Positions 23,800-35,814 of a stretch of 64,000 nucleotides of DNA are shown here, in pieces (position 1 is the first letter of the stretch; each line of letters starts with the position of its first letter). Below the pieces are notes generated by a model. That model had not been told where the DNA came from. It worked only from the letters and a program-made list of their open reading frames with translations, and ran no database searches. Position numbers and translations under genes: made by a program. Source of the DNA: Bidens hawaiensis (Eukaryota; Streptophyta; Magnoliopsida; Asterales; Asteraceae); assembly GCA_021521415.1 (NCBI GenBank), contig JAIQDT010001941.1, forward strand, positions 413,081 to 477,080, in the 5' to 3' direction.

Positions 23800-25147
23800 T
23801 CTTACGGCTTAGCGCATCAGCGACCACGTTAGCTTTACGAGGGTAGTACTTAATATCGCAGTCGTAATCCTTTATCAACTCCATCCATCTTCTCTGTATC
23901 ATGTTCAATTCTTTCTGCTAGAAGAAGTACTTAAAACTCTTATGATCTGTGTAAATGGTACACTTAGTACCATACAGATAGTGTCTCCATATCTTGAGAG
24001 CATGCACTACTGCTTCTAGCTCCAAATAATGCGTCGGATAAGTACTCTCATGGACTTTCAACTATCTAGACGCGTAAGCTATCACCTTTCCTCGATGCAT
24101 CAACACACAACCTAACCCACGGTGCGAAGCATCAGTACAAACAACCAAATCCTCGTCACCATCGGGTAAGGAAAGGATTGGAGCTTACGTGAGTCTTTTC
24201 TTTAACTCCTAAAAAGCTTCTTCTTGAAACTTACCCCAACTGAGTACTATCGACTTTCGGGTCATGCCAGTCAACGGTGCGACTATCTTGGAGAAACCTT
24301 CGATGAATCTCCTATAGTAGCCAACTAACCCTAAGAAGCTTCGTATATCAGTCGGGTTCTGCGGAGTCTTCCAATTGGTTATCGCCTCAATCTTAGCTGG
24401 GTCCACAGTAATCCCTTCAGTATTGATCACGTGACCTAGAAATTGCACTTCTCGCAACCAGAACGCGCATTTCGAAAACTTAGCATACAACTTCTCTTTC
24501 TTCAGAGTCTCCAATACTTCTCGCAGATGCTCAGCATGATCAGACTCGCTTTTGGAGTAAATCAATATATCGTCGATGAAGACAATAACCGACTTATCCA
24601 ACATTGGCCGAAACACCCTATTCATCATGTCCATAAATGCTGCGGGAGCATTCGTTAGACCGAATGACATTACGAGGAACTCTTAGTGTCCATACCGCGT
24701 CCGAAACGCTGTTTTAGGGATGTCTGCCTCCTTCACTTTCAACTGATGATAGCCTGATCTGAGATCTATTCGTGAGAACCAACTTGAACCATGCAGTTGG
24801 TCAAATAGATCATCAATCCTTGGAAAAGGATATCTATTCTTTACCGTAAGCTTGTTCAACTCGCGATAGTCAATGCACATTCTCATACTTCCATCCTTCT
24901 TCTTCACGAACAACACTGGCGCGCCCCACGGGGAAATGCTTGGCCTTATGAAACCTTTATCGAGGAGTTCCTGCAGTTGGGACATCAATTCTTTCATCTC
25001 GGACGGCGCTAGACGGTAAGGCGCTTTCGCGACGGGCCGGGCTCCTGGTACTAAGTCTATCTGGAATTCTATCTCTCGCTCCGGTGCCAAGCCCGGAAGA
25101 TCCTCAGGAAGCACTTCTGGGTAATCGAGCACTATAGGAACATCTTT
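23800..25147 (-). pseudogene. Tekay reverse transcriptase and RNase H, broken
   Basis: Starts after the protease with [12 protein letters not shown] and reads through RT blocks [54 protein letters not shown] and the catalytic [10 protein letters not shown] (about 24585-24555), then FLGHVI and [14 protein letters not shown]. RNase H begins at [11 protein letters not shown] (about 24150) and ends at VADALSR (about 23805). In-frame stops: after RYGH (tyrosine codon lost; the plus copy has YGHYEF), after EEAF, in KRLT*AP, in ASR*LKV and in YFF*QKE. All key RT residues remain but the frame is closed. Confidence 0.85.
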
Positions 25148-26951
25148 TACTTCTTTCGTCTCGGCTGTAGCGTTGACAACATATGCCAGGTAGGCACCGC
25201 ACCCTCGCCTTAGCAAACCTTCGGCTTTTATCATTGAAATGACGTTAAACCCTGAACTTTCCTTATCGCCATAAACCGTCACGACACTACCATCCAAGGA
25301 CTTTATCTTTATTATCCTACTCTTACATACTATCTGAGCTTCATATTTGGACAACCAATCCATTCCCAAAACTACATCGAATCCTCCTAAGGTCATAACA
25401 TACAAAGTAACAGGGAACTCATGTCCCTCTAATTCTATCTTACAATTCTTAACCATTTTCATCACTTTCACCGAGGTGTCACTAGCGGTTTCTACTACGA
25501 AGGTTTCAGACACTCGGCAACATTTCATTTTAGCTAGTTTACTAAATGTCGCAGCTACAAAACTTCTATTCGCACCCGAGTCAAATAATACTGAAGTAGA
25601 AATACCGTTTACTAAGAACGTACCGGCCACAACATCAGGAATCTGTCTAGCCTGTTCCTGGGTCAGCATGTAGGCTCTAGTCCTCGGCCTTGCTTGATCG
25701 GAATCTCTCTTCCCACTACCTCCAGCCGCGCCATCAGTGCACTCCCTTGCCATATGGCCTGTCTTACCGCACTTAAAGCATGCTGGTTTTGCATTACATT
25801 CATTAGCATAATGACCCATCTTCCCACACTTATAGCAGGCATTTGTCCCCATCCTGCACTCTCCACCATGAGTCTTTCCACATTTGTGGCACACTTCAAA
25901 ACCAGTACCACACTTGCACTCGCCACCATGTACCTTTCCACATTTCTTGCAGGTCCTTCTTTCCCACACCTTCTGTTTCTTGTCCTTAGGGTTCCATAAC
26001 TATGTACCAGGTCATTTGACAGGCGCGACCCACTTCTTTTCCTTCTTCTCTTCCATAGCCATCTCATCTGTCAAGTCCTCATAAACCGTTTCCGCGAGCC
26101 CTACAGCAGAATCAAAAGTACCTGGTCTACCAGCCTTGACCAAGACACGAACATTTTGTGGCAGTCCCCTAAGGTAGCATTTGATCCGCTTGGCCTCGGT
26201 GTTCACCATGTCTTGCACGAACCTTGACAGACGGTTGAATTCAGTGAGGTATTCTCTGTGCGTCATCTTACCCGCCTTCAGACTTAAGAACTTCATCTCA
26301 ACCTTCTCTATCTCTACATCAGCACAGAATCGTTTCATCACTAACTCCTTCAGATCATCCCACCTCAAGGCCTTGATCTCTTCTCGACTCTTCCTCTGCT
26401 CAACTGTCTCCCACCAGTACATCGCCTCCTCACCGAATGATTGGGTAGCATACCTCACAGCTTGGTCAGGACGACATTCGCTAATTCATATAATTTTGTC
26501 CATCGCGGTTATCCATTTGAGAGTAGCGATTGCATCTCCCAAGCCGGTTAGCTCCGGTGGACCATAGCCTTTGAAAGACTTATAGTTGCACCCACCTCGG
26601 CCCCTTTTCTTGTCATCAACCTTCACTGACTTCACCACGCTTGATTCTTCCCCTTCCCCTTCACCATTTTTCCTACCATCTCCTTCCGCCCTTTCATCGG
26701 TTCTTTCACGGCCTCCAGCGGACCCTTCAGCATTCCAGTTCTTCGCAGCAGCTGCTACCCGCTTGAGCAATGTCAGCTTGAACAGCAGGGTCAAGTTGAT
26801 ACCCCTCGTTGTTACTCGGATTTAGACCAGCTGCACTTCCTTCTCCCTCATTGTTAGTAGCTGCTTCCACTGACGGTTCTCGGACAACGCGTAGCCTGCC
26901 ACGACGTCCCGTACGTCCTCCTTTTCCAGCAGCTTCCTTAGCTCCAGCCAT
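25148..26951 (-). pseudogene. Tekay Gag and protease, broken
   Basis: ATG at 26951 (MAGAKEAAGKGG). A basic, low-complexity N-terminus is followed by the retrotransposon Gag domain (RCSP-like core AMYWWETVEQRKSREEIKALRW, about 26430-26350). There are then four consecutive zinc-knuckle-like motifs: two short CX2CX3HX3C ([24 protein letters not shown]) and two standard CX2CX4HX4C ([28 protein letters not shown]), about 25950-25740. Protease: [11 protein letters not shown] (about 25590). Damage: one extra G near 26765 relative to the plus copy, a TGA after MDKII, and TGA/TAG in APVK*PGT*LWN near 26010. Confidence 0.85.
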
Positions 26952-27386
26952 TCGTATTCTATAAGGAAACACAAACATCATCACTTAAGGAACCATTTAG
27001 TACAAGGATAGTAAGGCTAACAGGTAATAACAGTGGCCAGCTATGATTAGCTGATCACGTTACTTTCCGTGTCCTATACACTTCCCTTTATGAGTCTATT
27101 TGTGTTGGTTCTACTTCTAACAGTTCGACAATCAAGCAGTTCATATCACCTTATACCCCTATCCCTAGCAATTAAGCTAGCATTCACACATTCTTTATTT
27201 AGCAATTACGCAAACATTCATTCATTATTCTACTTTACATGTAAATTTAATCACGTACTTTACCTTTACTTAACTTGCTTGAGTGACACATGGCATTCTC
27301 GTACTGGCATCTTCTTTCTTTTCTTACTTTAATCCCATTCTCTGTTCGAGTCTAAGCATGTAGGATGCTTAAATCTCTCGAACTTT

Positions 27387-27398
27387 GCTCTGATACCA
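27387..27398 (-). other. Primer binding site, tRNA-Met(i) (Tekay, minus)
   Basis: The minus strand reads TGGTATCAGAGC, a perfect initiator-Met primer site, three bases (27399-27401) after the LTR end at 27402. Confidence 0.9.
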
Positions 27399-27401
27399 AT
27401 T

Positions 27402-27661
27402 TGTAAGGCCCCGTTACCGGTAGCCCTACTTTGTACGTTAGATATACTCATGAACGCAGTTCTAAATATCATAGTTAATAAAAATTTTTGCGGAATGATA
27501 AAACTTCAACCATAACATTTTACATAACCATCAAATCATGTCTTATAAAACATTCGTAGTCAATTAAAACAAAACATAGTCTTTAAAACATCACAACATT
27601 TCTCCGAGATGCCAGTATCTTCGATTCAATGCCATGTGTCTTCAGTCACGCGAACTGCCTC
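27402..27661 (-). mobile_element. Tekay 5' LTR remnant (260 bp)
   Basis: The last 260 bp of the 5' LTR, closely matching 19958-20217. It breaks at GAACTGCCTC|GACC, where the sequence switches to the opposite-orientation host LTR. Both partners have CTCRACC at this point, a microhomology fit for a deletion junction. Confidence 0.85.
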
Positions 27662-28908
27662 GACCCCAGCCAGGGGCTCTGCCCCTTGGACCCTGCTAGG
27701 GGGCTGTCGCCCCTAGACCCCGCTGCCAGGGGCACTGCTCCCGGACCCCCGTTCGTTGAGGGTTATAATTAGACTAGAAACGCGATATGGATAGTGATAG
27801 TAATTAATATGCGTAATTGTTATACAGTTAGTCGTGCACAGCTAAAGAAAGGAATAACCGTAAACGGTGAACGCAACCGCATTGAGGTGAGTTTCTAGCC
27901 CCACTTCCTTGTTATGTTTTCGGGGCTGTGTGCATACTCGATGTGATAGTTAATAAACTTACCTTAGGTGGTAAGTGTATGCCTTGTATGATTTATGTAT
28001 GATGATTGATTGACGGTGCGTGAACGATCTTCGGATATTGCATGTGCCGTCAAGTGGTAGTTAAAGGTACGATTGATATGTATGATATATGAATGATGTA
28101 TGTATGAATATATATATATGATGTATGAATAATGTATGTACGATATGCTGATGGTACGTGAACGTCCTTCGGAGATTGCACGTATTGTCAAGGAAAGTAT
28201 GTAAAGGACAGGTATGTTATAGCAGTACGAATGTAGGGAACCGACCCTAATAGTATCGGCGAATGAAGGGAACCGACCCTAATAGTATCGGCGAATGAAG
28301 GGAACCGACCCTAAAAGTATCGGCGATTGTAGGGAACCGACCCTAATAGTATCAGCGAATGTAGGGAACCGACCTTAATAGTATCGGTGAATGTAGGGAA
28401 CCGACCCTAATAATATCGGCGAAGTTAATAGAGCGAAATGCTCTTAAAACATATATGTACGAATGGAAGTATTAGGTAAGTATGAAAGAAATGACGAAAG
28501 TACGAATGTATGTACGCATGTAAGTAAATATGATGGTGTGTACCTTCGGGTGCATATGTCAGTATGTGGATGTATTGTATGTCGTCTGATTAACTAGAAC
28601 TCACTCAGCGTAGCTGACTTTTAGTATGCACGCGGGTGAGTAGAATGAGGCAACTTGCTTGAGGGGAAGCACATGGCATGGATTTGAAGACACTTGCATC
28701 TCAATGAAGTGTTATGTTATGATGTTTTAAAAGACAATGTTTATGTTAAAAATATTTGAATGCCCATTAAGACAAGAAAGGATGGTTATGTAATATAATG
28801 GTTTGAATGTTTTAATATACGTGAATGTTTTTATTAACTCTGATATTATGAACCGTGATTATGATTAAATCCAACGTTAAAGTGAGGCACCGGTAACGGG
28901 GCCTTACA
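27662..28908 (+). mobile_element. Tekay solo LTR, 3' part (split)
   Basis: Continues the plus-strand LTR begun at 19384: GC-rich CCAGCCAGGGGC block, TGAGGTGAGTTTCTAGCC (27883-27900), UUCG hairpins at 28012-28051, 28152-28189 and 28539-28554, a six-unit minisatellite (28230-28422), GAACTCACTCAGC (near 28597) and the terminus CGGGGCCTTACA. The ATAAG target repeat follows. About 540 bp between this and the 5' part are missing relative to full LTRs. Confidence 0.85.
28230..28422 (+). repeat. LTR minisatellite, 6 units of 32 bp
   Basis: Units of the form GGGAACCGACCCTAATAGTA then TCGGCGAATGTA. Units differ from those of the other LTRs (CGACCC for CGGACCC, AGTATCGG for AATATCCG), so this LTR belongs to a different subfamily. 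Confidence 0.9.
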
Positions 28909-28913
28909 ATAAG
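28909..28913. repeat. Target-site duplication ATAAG, right
   Basis: Pairs with 19379-19383. Confidence 0.85.
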
Positions 28914-30629
28914 CCAATTCTAGTTCCACGTGTATCTAAAATGGGCACGTCATGTGTAATCATTTAATTTTTGGGTGAGTTATTAATTTATTATATTTTT
29001 TCTAGTATGATATTTAGTTTGTGAATTTTTTATTTTGTATGTATTTGTTCTATTTATAGATTTTGTAGTTTAGTTATTGTTGTGTATTAAAAGAACATTC
29101 AGTTTGTTAATTAGTTTTTATTCTATTCAAATATAATTTAAGTTATATTAGTTTATAAATCATATTAACGAAAATTTTATGATCATGTGTAAAAACTAAA
29201 TTTTTAAAAATTTAGTTTTTATTAATAATGTATATGTTTTTAATATTTTGTACATAAAATTTTATATTATGAAGTTTTGTAGATTTACTTCTTTTTTATA
29301 TTTTAAAATGGATAATAATTGGAAGCCGTCATTTGAAAGTGACGCTATAATGATAATAAACCGTCTTGAGAAACTCTTTTCTCGAATTCTTTATCAAATC
29401 ATTCGTTTCATCTATAAATTAGAAACCTTAAGTTAATATTCCCCTTAATTAGGACGGATTTTATTGTTAACTGGAAGTTTTGTAGGTTGTTAAAGGGAAT
29501 TGTGTTTGTTCTTAGTTTATTTAATGAAACATTGTGTCATTAACAATTTACAACCACTTTTAAAATAATATATTGGTTTTAAATAATCTCAACTGTCACC
29601 TTTTGGTCATTGCCGATCATAACTAACTAATTGACTATTGACAGTCCCACCTTTTATCATTTTTTTCTACCAATGAACCCTGACTAATGAAAGCCTAACG
29701 TTGTTAGTTTTTGTGATTTGATATTTTTATTTAGCATATATGTGGCATGCTTATATGACATATTGCACTACCACCACCTGCCACCACCACCACCACCTTG
29801 GAAGTCACCACCACCAGTTTCCTAAAAATATTAGAATATTCTATATATGTTTTATTATGTGAATTTTGACTTTTGAAGTCAAGCCAACAAGTTTAAAAAG
29901 AAGATAAACTATTAATATGAATCTTGTCACTTAACTTCTAGAGTTCACCTGGTACTTCAATGAAGCAAATGATAATACAAGCTTTAACCTTGATGACTCC
30001 TTCTGCCAAATATAAAGTTGATATTATGACTCATTTATAAACAATCCATTATAAAGCATGATCACAAAGAAATTGTGTATACCTATTGTATCTTCTTTAT
30101 CAGAAAAATTATATTTTGAGGATACAATGGACCTAAAATAGCATTCATCTTCTGTCAAGGTATTCATAAAATTATGTCAAGGTTAATTCGGACGACGCGA
30201 ACCCCTTAGCATGATTACAAAAACACAATGCAATAAAATTCAGACGACTTTTAACTCGTGTGACCCATATGACCCTTTTAGGATTATGTGTTTTTCTTTC
30301 TTCAAGTAGTGTTAATTAGAGCTTGTAAATGTAGAAAGTTTTCTAAAAGTGTTTATATAAATATATCTATAGCTACTACTCTAAAAATATACGCTATTTA
30401 TTATAACTTCTAGATATATTTCCAATCAGCTTACATGCTAATTTAAGCCTAAAAAAAAACCAGACATTAACGAACTATTCGGCTGGAAGTTCATCTTCGT
30501 TTATTTAAAAAACGAATAAACATGAACATGCATTTTGTTTGTTCATGAATTTTCATGAGCATCCGGTTATATTCGTTCATTTACGTCGATGTATTTTCGT
30601 TCGTTCATGTTTTATAAACATCTAAGTAG

Positions 30630-30679
<50 letters not shown>

Positions 30680-33149
30680 AAAGGGCTCATTAAAATGAAT
30701 GAGGTAAACTTAAGCCACTAATTTAGATGTGTTTTCTGGATAAATTGTGATGTAATAGACTTGTTCATTTCCATTGCAAACTGTTTATTTAGATTTTGAA
30801 TGCACTCGGACATTCCCTTATTTTTTATGAATGAACATGAACAAAGTAATGATAAGGTACATTGGAATACCAAGGATTCCATTATGCCAACGGCCTAGTA
30901 TTTCCCATTTTTTGAAAGACGAAGCTAAATATTTTGGTCTAAATGTAAACATAATATGTAACCTTCATTATGACTGAATCTCAATCAAATAAGCTTCTTG
31001 TTAACACTGGACCGCTTATGATTTATGACCCGCATCAATTGAGAAAGAAACCAATACCTTAAACTTTAACTTTCTGAACTTGTTGTATTGATGCATGAAG
31101 ATATTTATTCCAGAATTGACCTTGTTTTCAACATGCTTGATATCTGATGATTAAATATCAGTAAGTTGCTAATCGCTACCCAAAACAACATCAACAATGT
31201 TCTTGAAATATGATTTTTTAATCATGTCAAATGCTTAAACATTTGGGATTCTTTTGCAACAGAAAGTTGGTATTACCTACAAGAGATTATTTTAATTTTA
31301 GTTTTTTAATAAAAAGATTATAGTAGTGATCATATTATTATTGTAACAAAAATAATTATTAAAGGTAAAACAAAGTTGCATACTTTTCTTTTTACCTAAT
31401 TATAGAGACTTCATTCTCGTCTCATAAAACATGTAGTGTCTCACAAAAATGTATTCTTTACTCATTTTTGACGAACTTCGCCGAAGATAAAACACGTTTG
31501 ACACTACAATTATTAAAAGATTAACGTAAAAAAGGTTTTAAACTACATATTACCAACATACAAGGCACACACATACCCAAGAGCATATCCTAAAAACATT
31601 TACATATAGAGCAGAAACAACTGACCTTGAGTGTAGTACCAAGTCACTCTCATAAGATTGTTACTTCAAAGAAATAGCACGCAACTTAAGTTGCAAATAC
31701 AATTCTCCGTTTGTAATATGCGAAATTATATTATTTATTTATATTTGGGTAAAACTGCAGATAACACATTCATTCAATTTAGATACTTAAACTTACAAAT
31801 AAGTAAAACATGTAGTAATATTGAGTTGAAAGTGAAGTTTCAAACACCAACAGTATCGTTATCTAAAAAATATATTATTAAACAAAATCATATAAATCCA
31901 AAAGTTAAACAAACATATGTGAATAAAAAAACAAAAACATTTCAAACTAAATAAGCATCTAAATTAAAGTGAGTTCTGATATGAAAATAAATCAGGAGAA
32001 AAAAACAATTTACAAATCCTTAAAATAAATTATATCCAATCTGCATAAAAGAAATTATTTGACCATGAAACCCAAAATTTATTGGAATACCCCACTGAAT
32101 TACTTAAGTAAATTAAAACCAATCAAAATGAAATTAAATTTTAAAATAATTGTTTGATTATTAAAGTCAAACTCCACCAGAATACTCTACTGAGGTGTTT
32201 AGCCCAAAACATTAAAGCTACCATATTCAATAATCTGATACTTTAACTTTGAAAGTAAACAAAACCTAGTTCACTTCAGCTTGCAGCTTCTGATTAAAAT
32301 TAAACACAAATTTGTAGATCACAATTATGGAGTTTATCAATAAAGCATCTAACATAAAATCAAGACGAATTTTGATGTGGTCAAACCTATAGAAACAAAT
32401 ATTAATAATTGTAAAACATAGTACTTGTAGCAATTAGATATTTTAATATCGATGAATAACAGCGATGACTTACTTCTAGATCAATTAGAGTTCCATTGTA
32501 ACAAACCGCTCAAATCATATACAAAATAATAATAATAACAAATGTACATGATTTAGAATTGTGTAAAGTTCCAGCAACTTATCCAGTCATGGTTTTGTTA
32601 TCGGGATCATAAACCTCAAATGTCTTCAATAACTAACAAAGGCTTAACGAAAAAAAACCCTAATATGAACACTAACGAAAATAACCTTTTGAAATTGAAT
32701 ACAATAATAATAATAATAATAATAATAATATATAAAACCTTAAAAAAATAACAAAAAAACCTAATTAATAAAGAACTATGAATCTTTAATAGTTAACAAA
32801 GACTGATATTAAATATAGAACAAATGTCAATCAATTTTAGATATACATATAGATTAGGGGCAATGATACAACTTACTTATTGAATTCGATTTGAAATTAG
32901 CATAATAAGAAAAAGACGCCTGCAAAAAAAGGATTCAAAATTATGCGCAATTAATGTGTTGCTGAAGCGATGAAATCGCACCATAGAATCATTGATTGAA
33001 AGGTAAGGTTTTGCAATTGTGAAGATAGATAAAGACTTTCAATCCACCATGACATTTGCTCAGTTTTCTCCCTGTTTCAATCCACACTAGTGATAAGGTA
33101 GGTGTGAGAAAGGTCTCGCAAGCAGAGGAAAGAGGAAAATGTTAAGATG
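28914..33149. other. AT-rich intergenic sequence, no gene seen
   Basis: No recognisable protein. It contains a CCACCA-rich stretch (29769-29820), a segment rich in TTCGTT/GTTCAT words (30480-30620), a TA microsatellite (30632-30676) and an AAT run (32704-32732). Probably old transposon debris. Confidence 0.55.
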
Positions 33150-33310
33150 AGTTGTTATGACCCGTGGGCTATTCGGGTTTCATTAGAAGGCACATACCTG
33201 CCAAAGCGGTTCAAACGCATAAAAAGACTCCATTTACAAATAAAGCAATCTGGTGACTTGATAGGGGGCGAGGAGTGACCAGAGCGCGACACGTAGGATA
33301 TTAAAGGTTT
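33150..33310 (+). repeat. Dispersed ~160 bp repeat, copy 2
   Basis: Shares TTATGACCCGTGG, TTTACAAATAAAGCAATCTG and CCAGAGCGCGACACGTAGGA with 18715-18870, in the same orientation. A TA run follows. Confidence 0.6.
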
Positions 33311-33343
33311 CGTTTGTATTACGAGATTATTTTATATTACTCG

Positions 33344-33375
<32 letters not shown>

Positions 33376-33652
33376 TAGATTTTGATTTTATGTATCGTAA
33401 GGAAGTTAATAATTATATACTTAGGATTTGATGATGAAAATTGTTTCACAAATAAATTAGATGTTATAACCCGGTTTAAAAGTTATATGGATTTGGTAAA
33501 ACCCATGACCCGTTTCTTTTTTTAATATAAAACTGTTTCTTAATTATAAATCATATTTAAAAAATAATAATAAATATTAATTTTTAGTATATTCCTATTT
33601 TATAGGATTTTCATATCAAATATTTGGTGAGATTAATTTTAAATTTTAATGA

Positions 33653-33815
33653 GATGTTATAACCCGTTTAAGGACTGGCTGGGTTTGGTAAGACTCATAC
33701 CCGTGAATTCGGGTCAAATGAATGAGAAGCCTCCATTTTAAAATCAAGCAATCTGATGACTTTCATAAAAGGGGGAGCGACCACATTGCGCACATAGGAT
33801 TTTTGAGCTTTCATT
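33653..33815 (+). repeat. Dispersed ~160 bp repeat, copy 3 (diverged)
   Basis: GTTATAACCCG at the left and AATCAAGCAATCTGATGACT, GGGGGAGCGACCA and GCGCACATAGGATTTT match copies 1 and 2. A partial fourth start occurs near 33463. A GATA microsatellite (33817-33851) follows. Confidence 0.5.
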
Positions 33816-33816
33816 T

Positions 33817-33851
<35 letters not shown>
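33817..33851. repeat. GATA microsatellite
   Basis: About nine tandem GATA units at the end of dispersed repeat copy 3. Confidence 0.9.
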
Positions 33852-34125
33852 CCCTTCTTGAAAAAAATATATAATAATTCTCATTTTCCCCTTAATGTAC
33901 AAAGGTTAAAAAACACCTGTTTGTAAAAAAATTAATAACTTCAAAAAAAAATTATAAAAAATTTAAATAAATGATTTTTTAAAATGAATGTCCCTCTGTT
34001 TTATAGTGGGTTTTACGGTCCGGTCTTGACAGTTTTTAGGCAACACCGTAAGCTAAACCTTTAGTAACGGTTTTTATCATTGTACACTGAAACAAATTAA
34101 ACCATTAAAAATTATGATCGAATCA

Positions 34126-34170
34126 AACCAAACCAAACCAAACCAAACCAAACCAAACCAAGCCAAGCCA
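34126..34170. repeat. AACCA pentanucleotide microsatellite
   Basis: Tandem ACCAA units drifting to GCCAA at the right end. Confidence 0.85.
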
Positions 34171-34798
34171 AACAAAATTATTAGTAACGAGTTGACTTCA
34201 ATTTGATTTATGGTTAGGAATGCATATAAAAAGGCATAAAATTATAAACACTAAACAAGACAAATACTAATCAAATTGATGACTGTATATTTACCATTTA
34301 AAATTACCTCGAGAATTGCAGGTGGTCGATAGTGTTGATGGAGTCCAGTAAGCATCCTCGCAATGCTTTGTAAGAAGATATGGTGGCCACAAAGCATCAC
34401 AAAATAAAAAACTTACAGGTTCATGTGCTAATAAGTTTTATGTTAATACCATATATGAACGCTTAAAGTTTATAGACAGACAGTTTGCAATGCAGTTGAA
34501 TGACAACATATTTCCCAAAAACTAATATCAGTTTCTTAAATGACAACTATTCAAAGCTTGAGCAAAACTGATTTAAATAAAAACCACAATATGTCTTCAA
34601 TTCATGTTTTGAAATAATCAAATTGTAAAGCAGCCACCATAACATCTCAACATTCAAACAAATATATATAATAAAATGTACTTGACAGACTCAACCTCAA
34701 ACAAAATTCAAATTATGACAATAGATCTAAAACCCTATATATAATCTTAACTTACTCTTTTTGCGATTGTAGTGCCGGCATATGTTGAAAAGTTGAAA

Positions 34799-35253
34799 TC
34801 AACAAGCAAAGGTTGTTGCAATCTTATAAATGAAGCAATTGTTAGGCATGCATGTTAAAGAAGCAATAAGTCTTAGGACCCATGGTTTGTCTTGTTCAAA
34901 CATAAGACATAAAGTTGCACCAAGTGCTATCATCAAGGATTCCACGGATATGAATAAGATCACAAGGCCGTATTTTAATATCTTAGGTAACTTGTTGAGA
35001 AATTCTTCGTCTTCACGTGCCATGAGAATGTATCACAAGGGAAGTGACGGATGTGGACCATAAGATAGCAACTGAGACAAGATATAAGATGGAGCTTCTT
35101 TTGTAAACTGCTTGGTCAATCTCCATAATATTTGCGCTCGTACAATAATGGTTATGCGAAACTAATGATGATAACAAGTGCAGCTGTGATTGCGTATCCC
35201 TTCGCAGTCTTTTCCATCCATTCTTGATCATTTTTGTGTATTGCTGTGGAAAT
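34799..35253 (-). pseudogene. PGG-domain (ankyrin-type membrane) protein, C-terminal remnant
   Basis: Read on the minus strand from about 35250: HKNDQEWMEKTAKGYAITAA is the start of a PGG domain, then SSILYLVSVAILWSTSVTSL, then AREDEEFLNKLPKILKYGLV with two hydrophobic membrane segments to a stop at 34799. This order (EW.K.TA, FxxSTxxSL, RYxEEDFLxxLPxKL) is that of the last exon of plant ACD6/ITN1-like ankyrin proteins, which sit in membranes and act in stress responses. Two frameshifts divide it, and the PGG motif itself is lost near 35165. A TTTCCACAG before 35254 resembles a splice acceptor. No ankyrin repeats were found upstream. Family fairly sure; function of this copy doubtful. Confidence 0.6.
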
Positions 35254-35669
35254 GCTGGATATGCGGCTCTGATAAAAACCAAAAAATCAATCATGAATTT
35301 GCATATGAGCGTCGAGTCTTTAACACAAGAAATAGCTTATCTAGAGGTCTATATCGTCTCTGTTTGGCTGGTTGAAATATAAAACCCGAACCCGACCCAC
35401 TATTTTATTTTTGTAAAAACTTACAACCTAATATGAATACACGTAAACTTGGGCCAGCCCAAACACAGCCCGTGTAACCCATTTTTCTAACAAAATGGTT
35501 TATGAGCAGTAAGTGGGATGTTGGATTGTAAATGGATAAAAGACTTACCACATCAACAATACCGGTAAAAAATAAACATTAGAAACAACAACTTCAAAAA
35601 CATTTTAAAGGTGCCATAACTTTTTCGTCATATAAGGTGCCATAACCTTTTCAATCAATCATGTTCATC

Positions 35670-35707
<38 letters not shown>

Positions 35708-35814
35708 GATTAAAAACTTGGTTACGTTATAAACTAGAGAGCAACTCTTATTCGTTGATATATATCAATTGTACAAAACAAACACACATACATACACATA
35801 GACTTTGATCAAAT
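35254..35814. other. No gene seen; AAT microsatellite
   Basis: AT-rich; includes an AAT run at about 35670-35706. No upstream exon of the PGG remnant could be identified. Confidence 0.5.

Larger units (their letters stand above)
19958..27661 (-). mobile_element. Ty3/gypsy Tekay-type element nested in Tekay solo LTR
   Basis: A minus-strand element with a 3' LTR (19958-22270), polypurine tract, broken gag-pol with protease, RT, RNase H, integrase and chromodomain, primer site, and only 260 bp of its 5' LTR. It inserted into a solo LTR of its own family. The 5' LTR is cut off at 27661 and the host LTR lacks about 540 bp there, so a later deletion removed both. Coding damage shows it is inactive. 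Confidence 0.85.

Noticed and set aside
35287..35380. Upstream exon of the PGG gene
   Set aside because: No ankyrin or PGG motif could be read in any minus-strand frame there.
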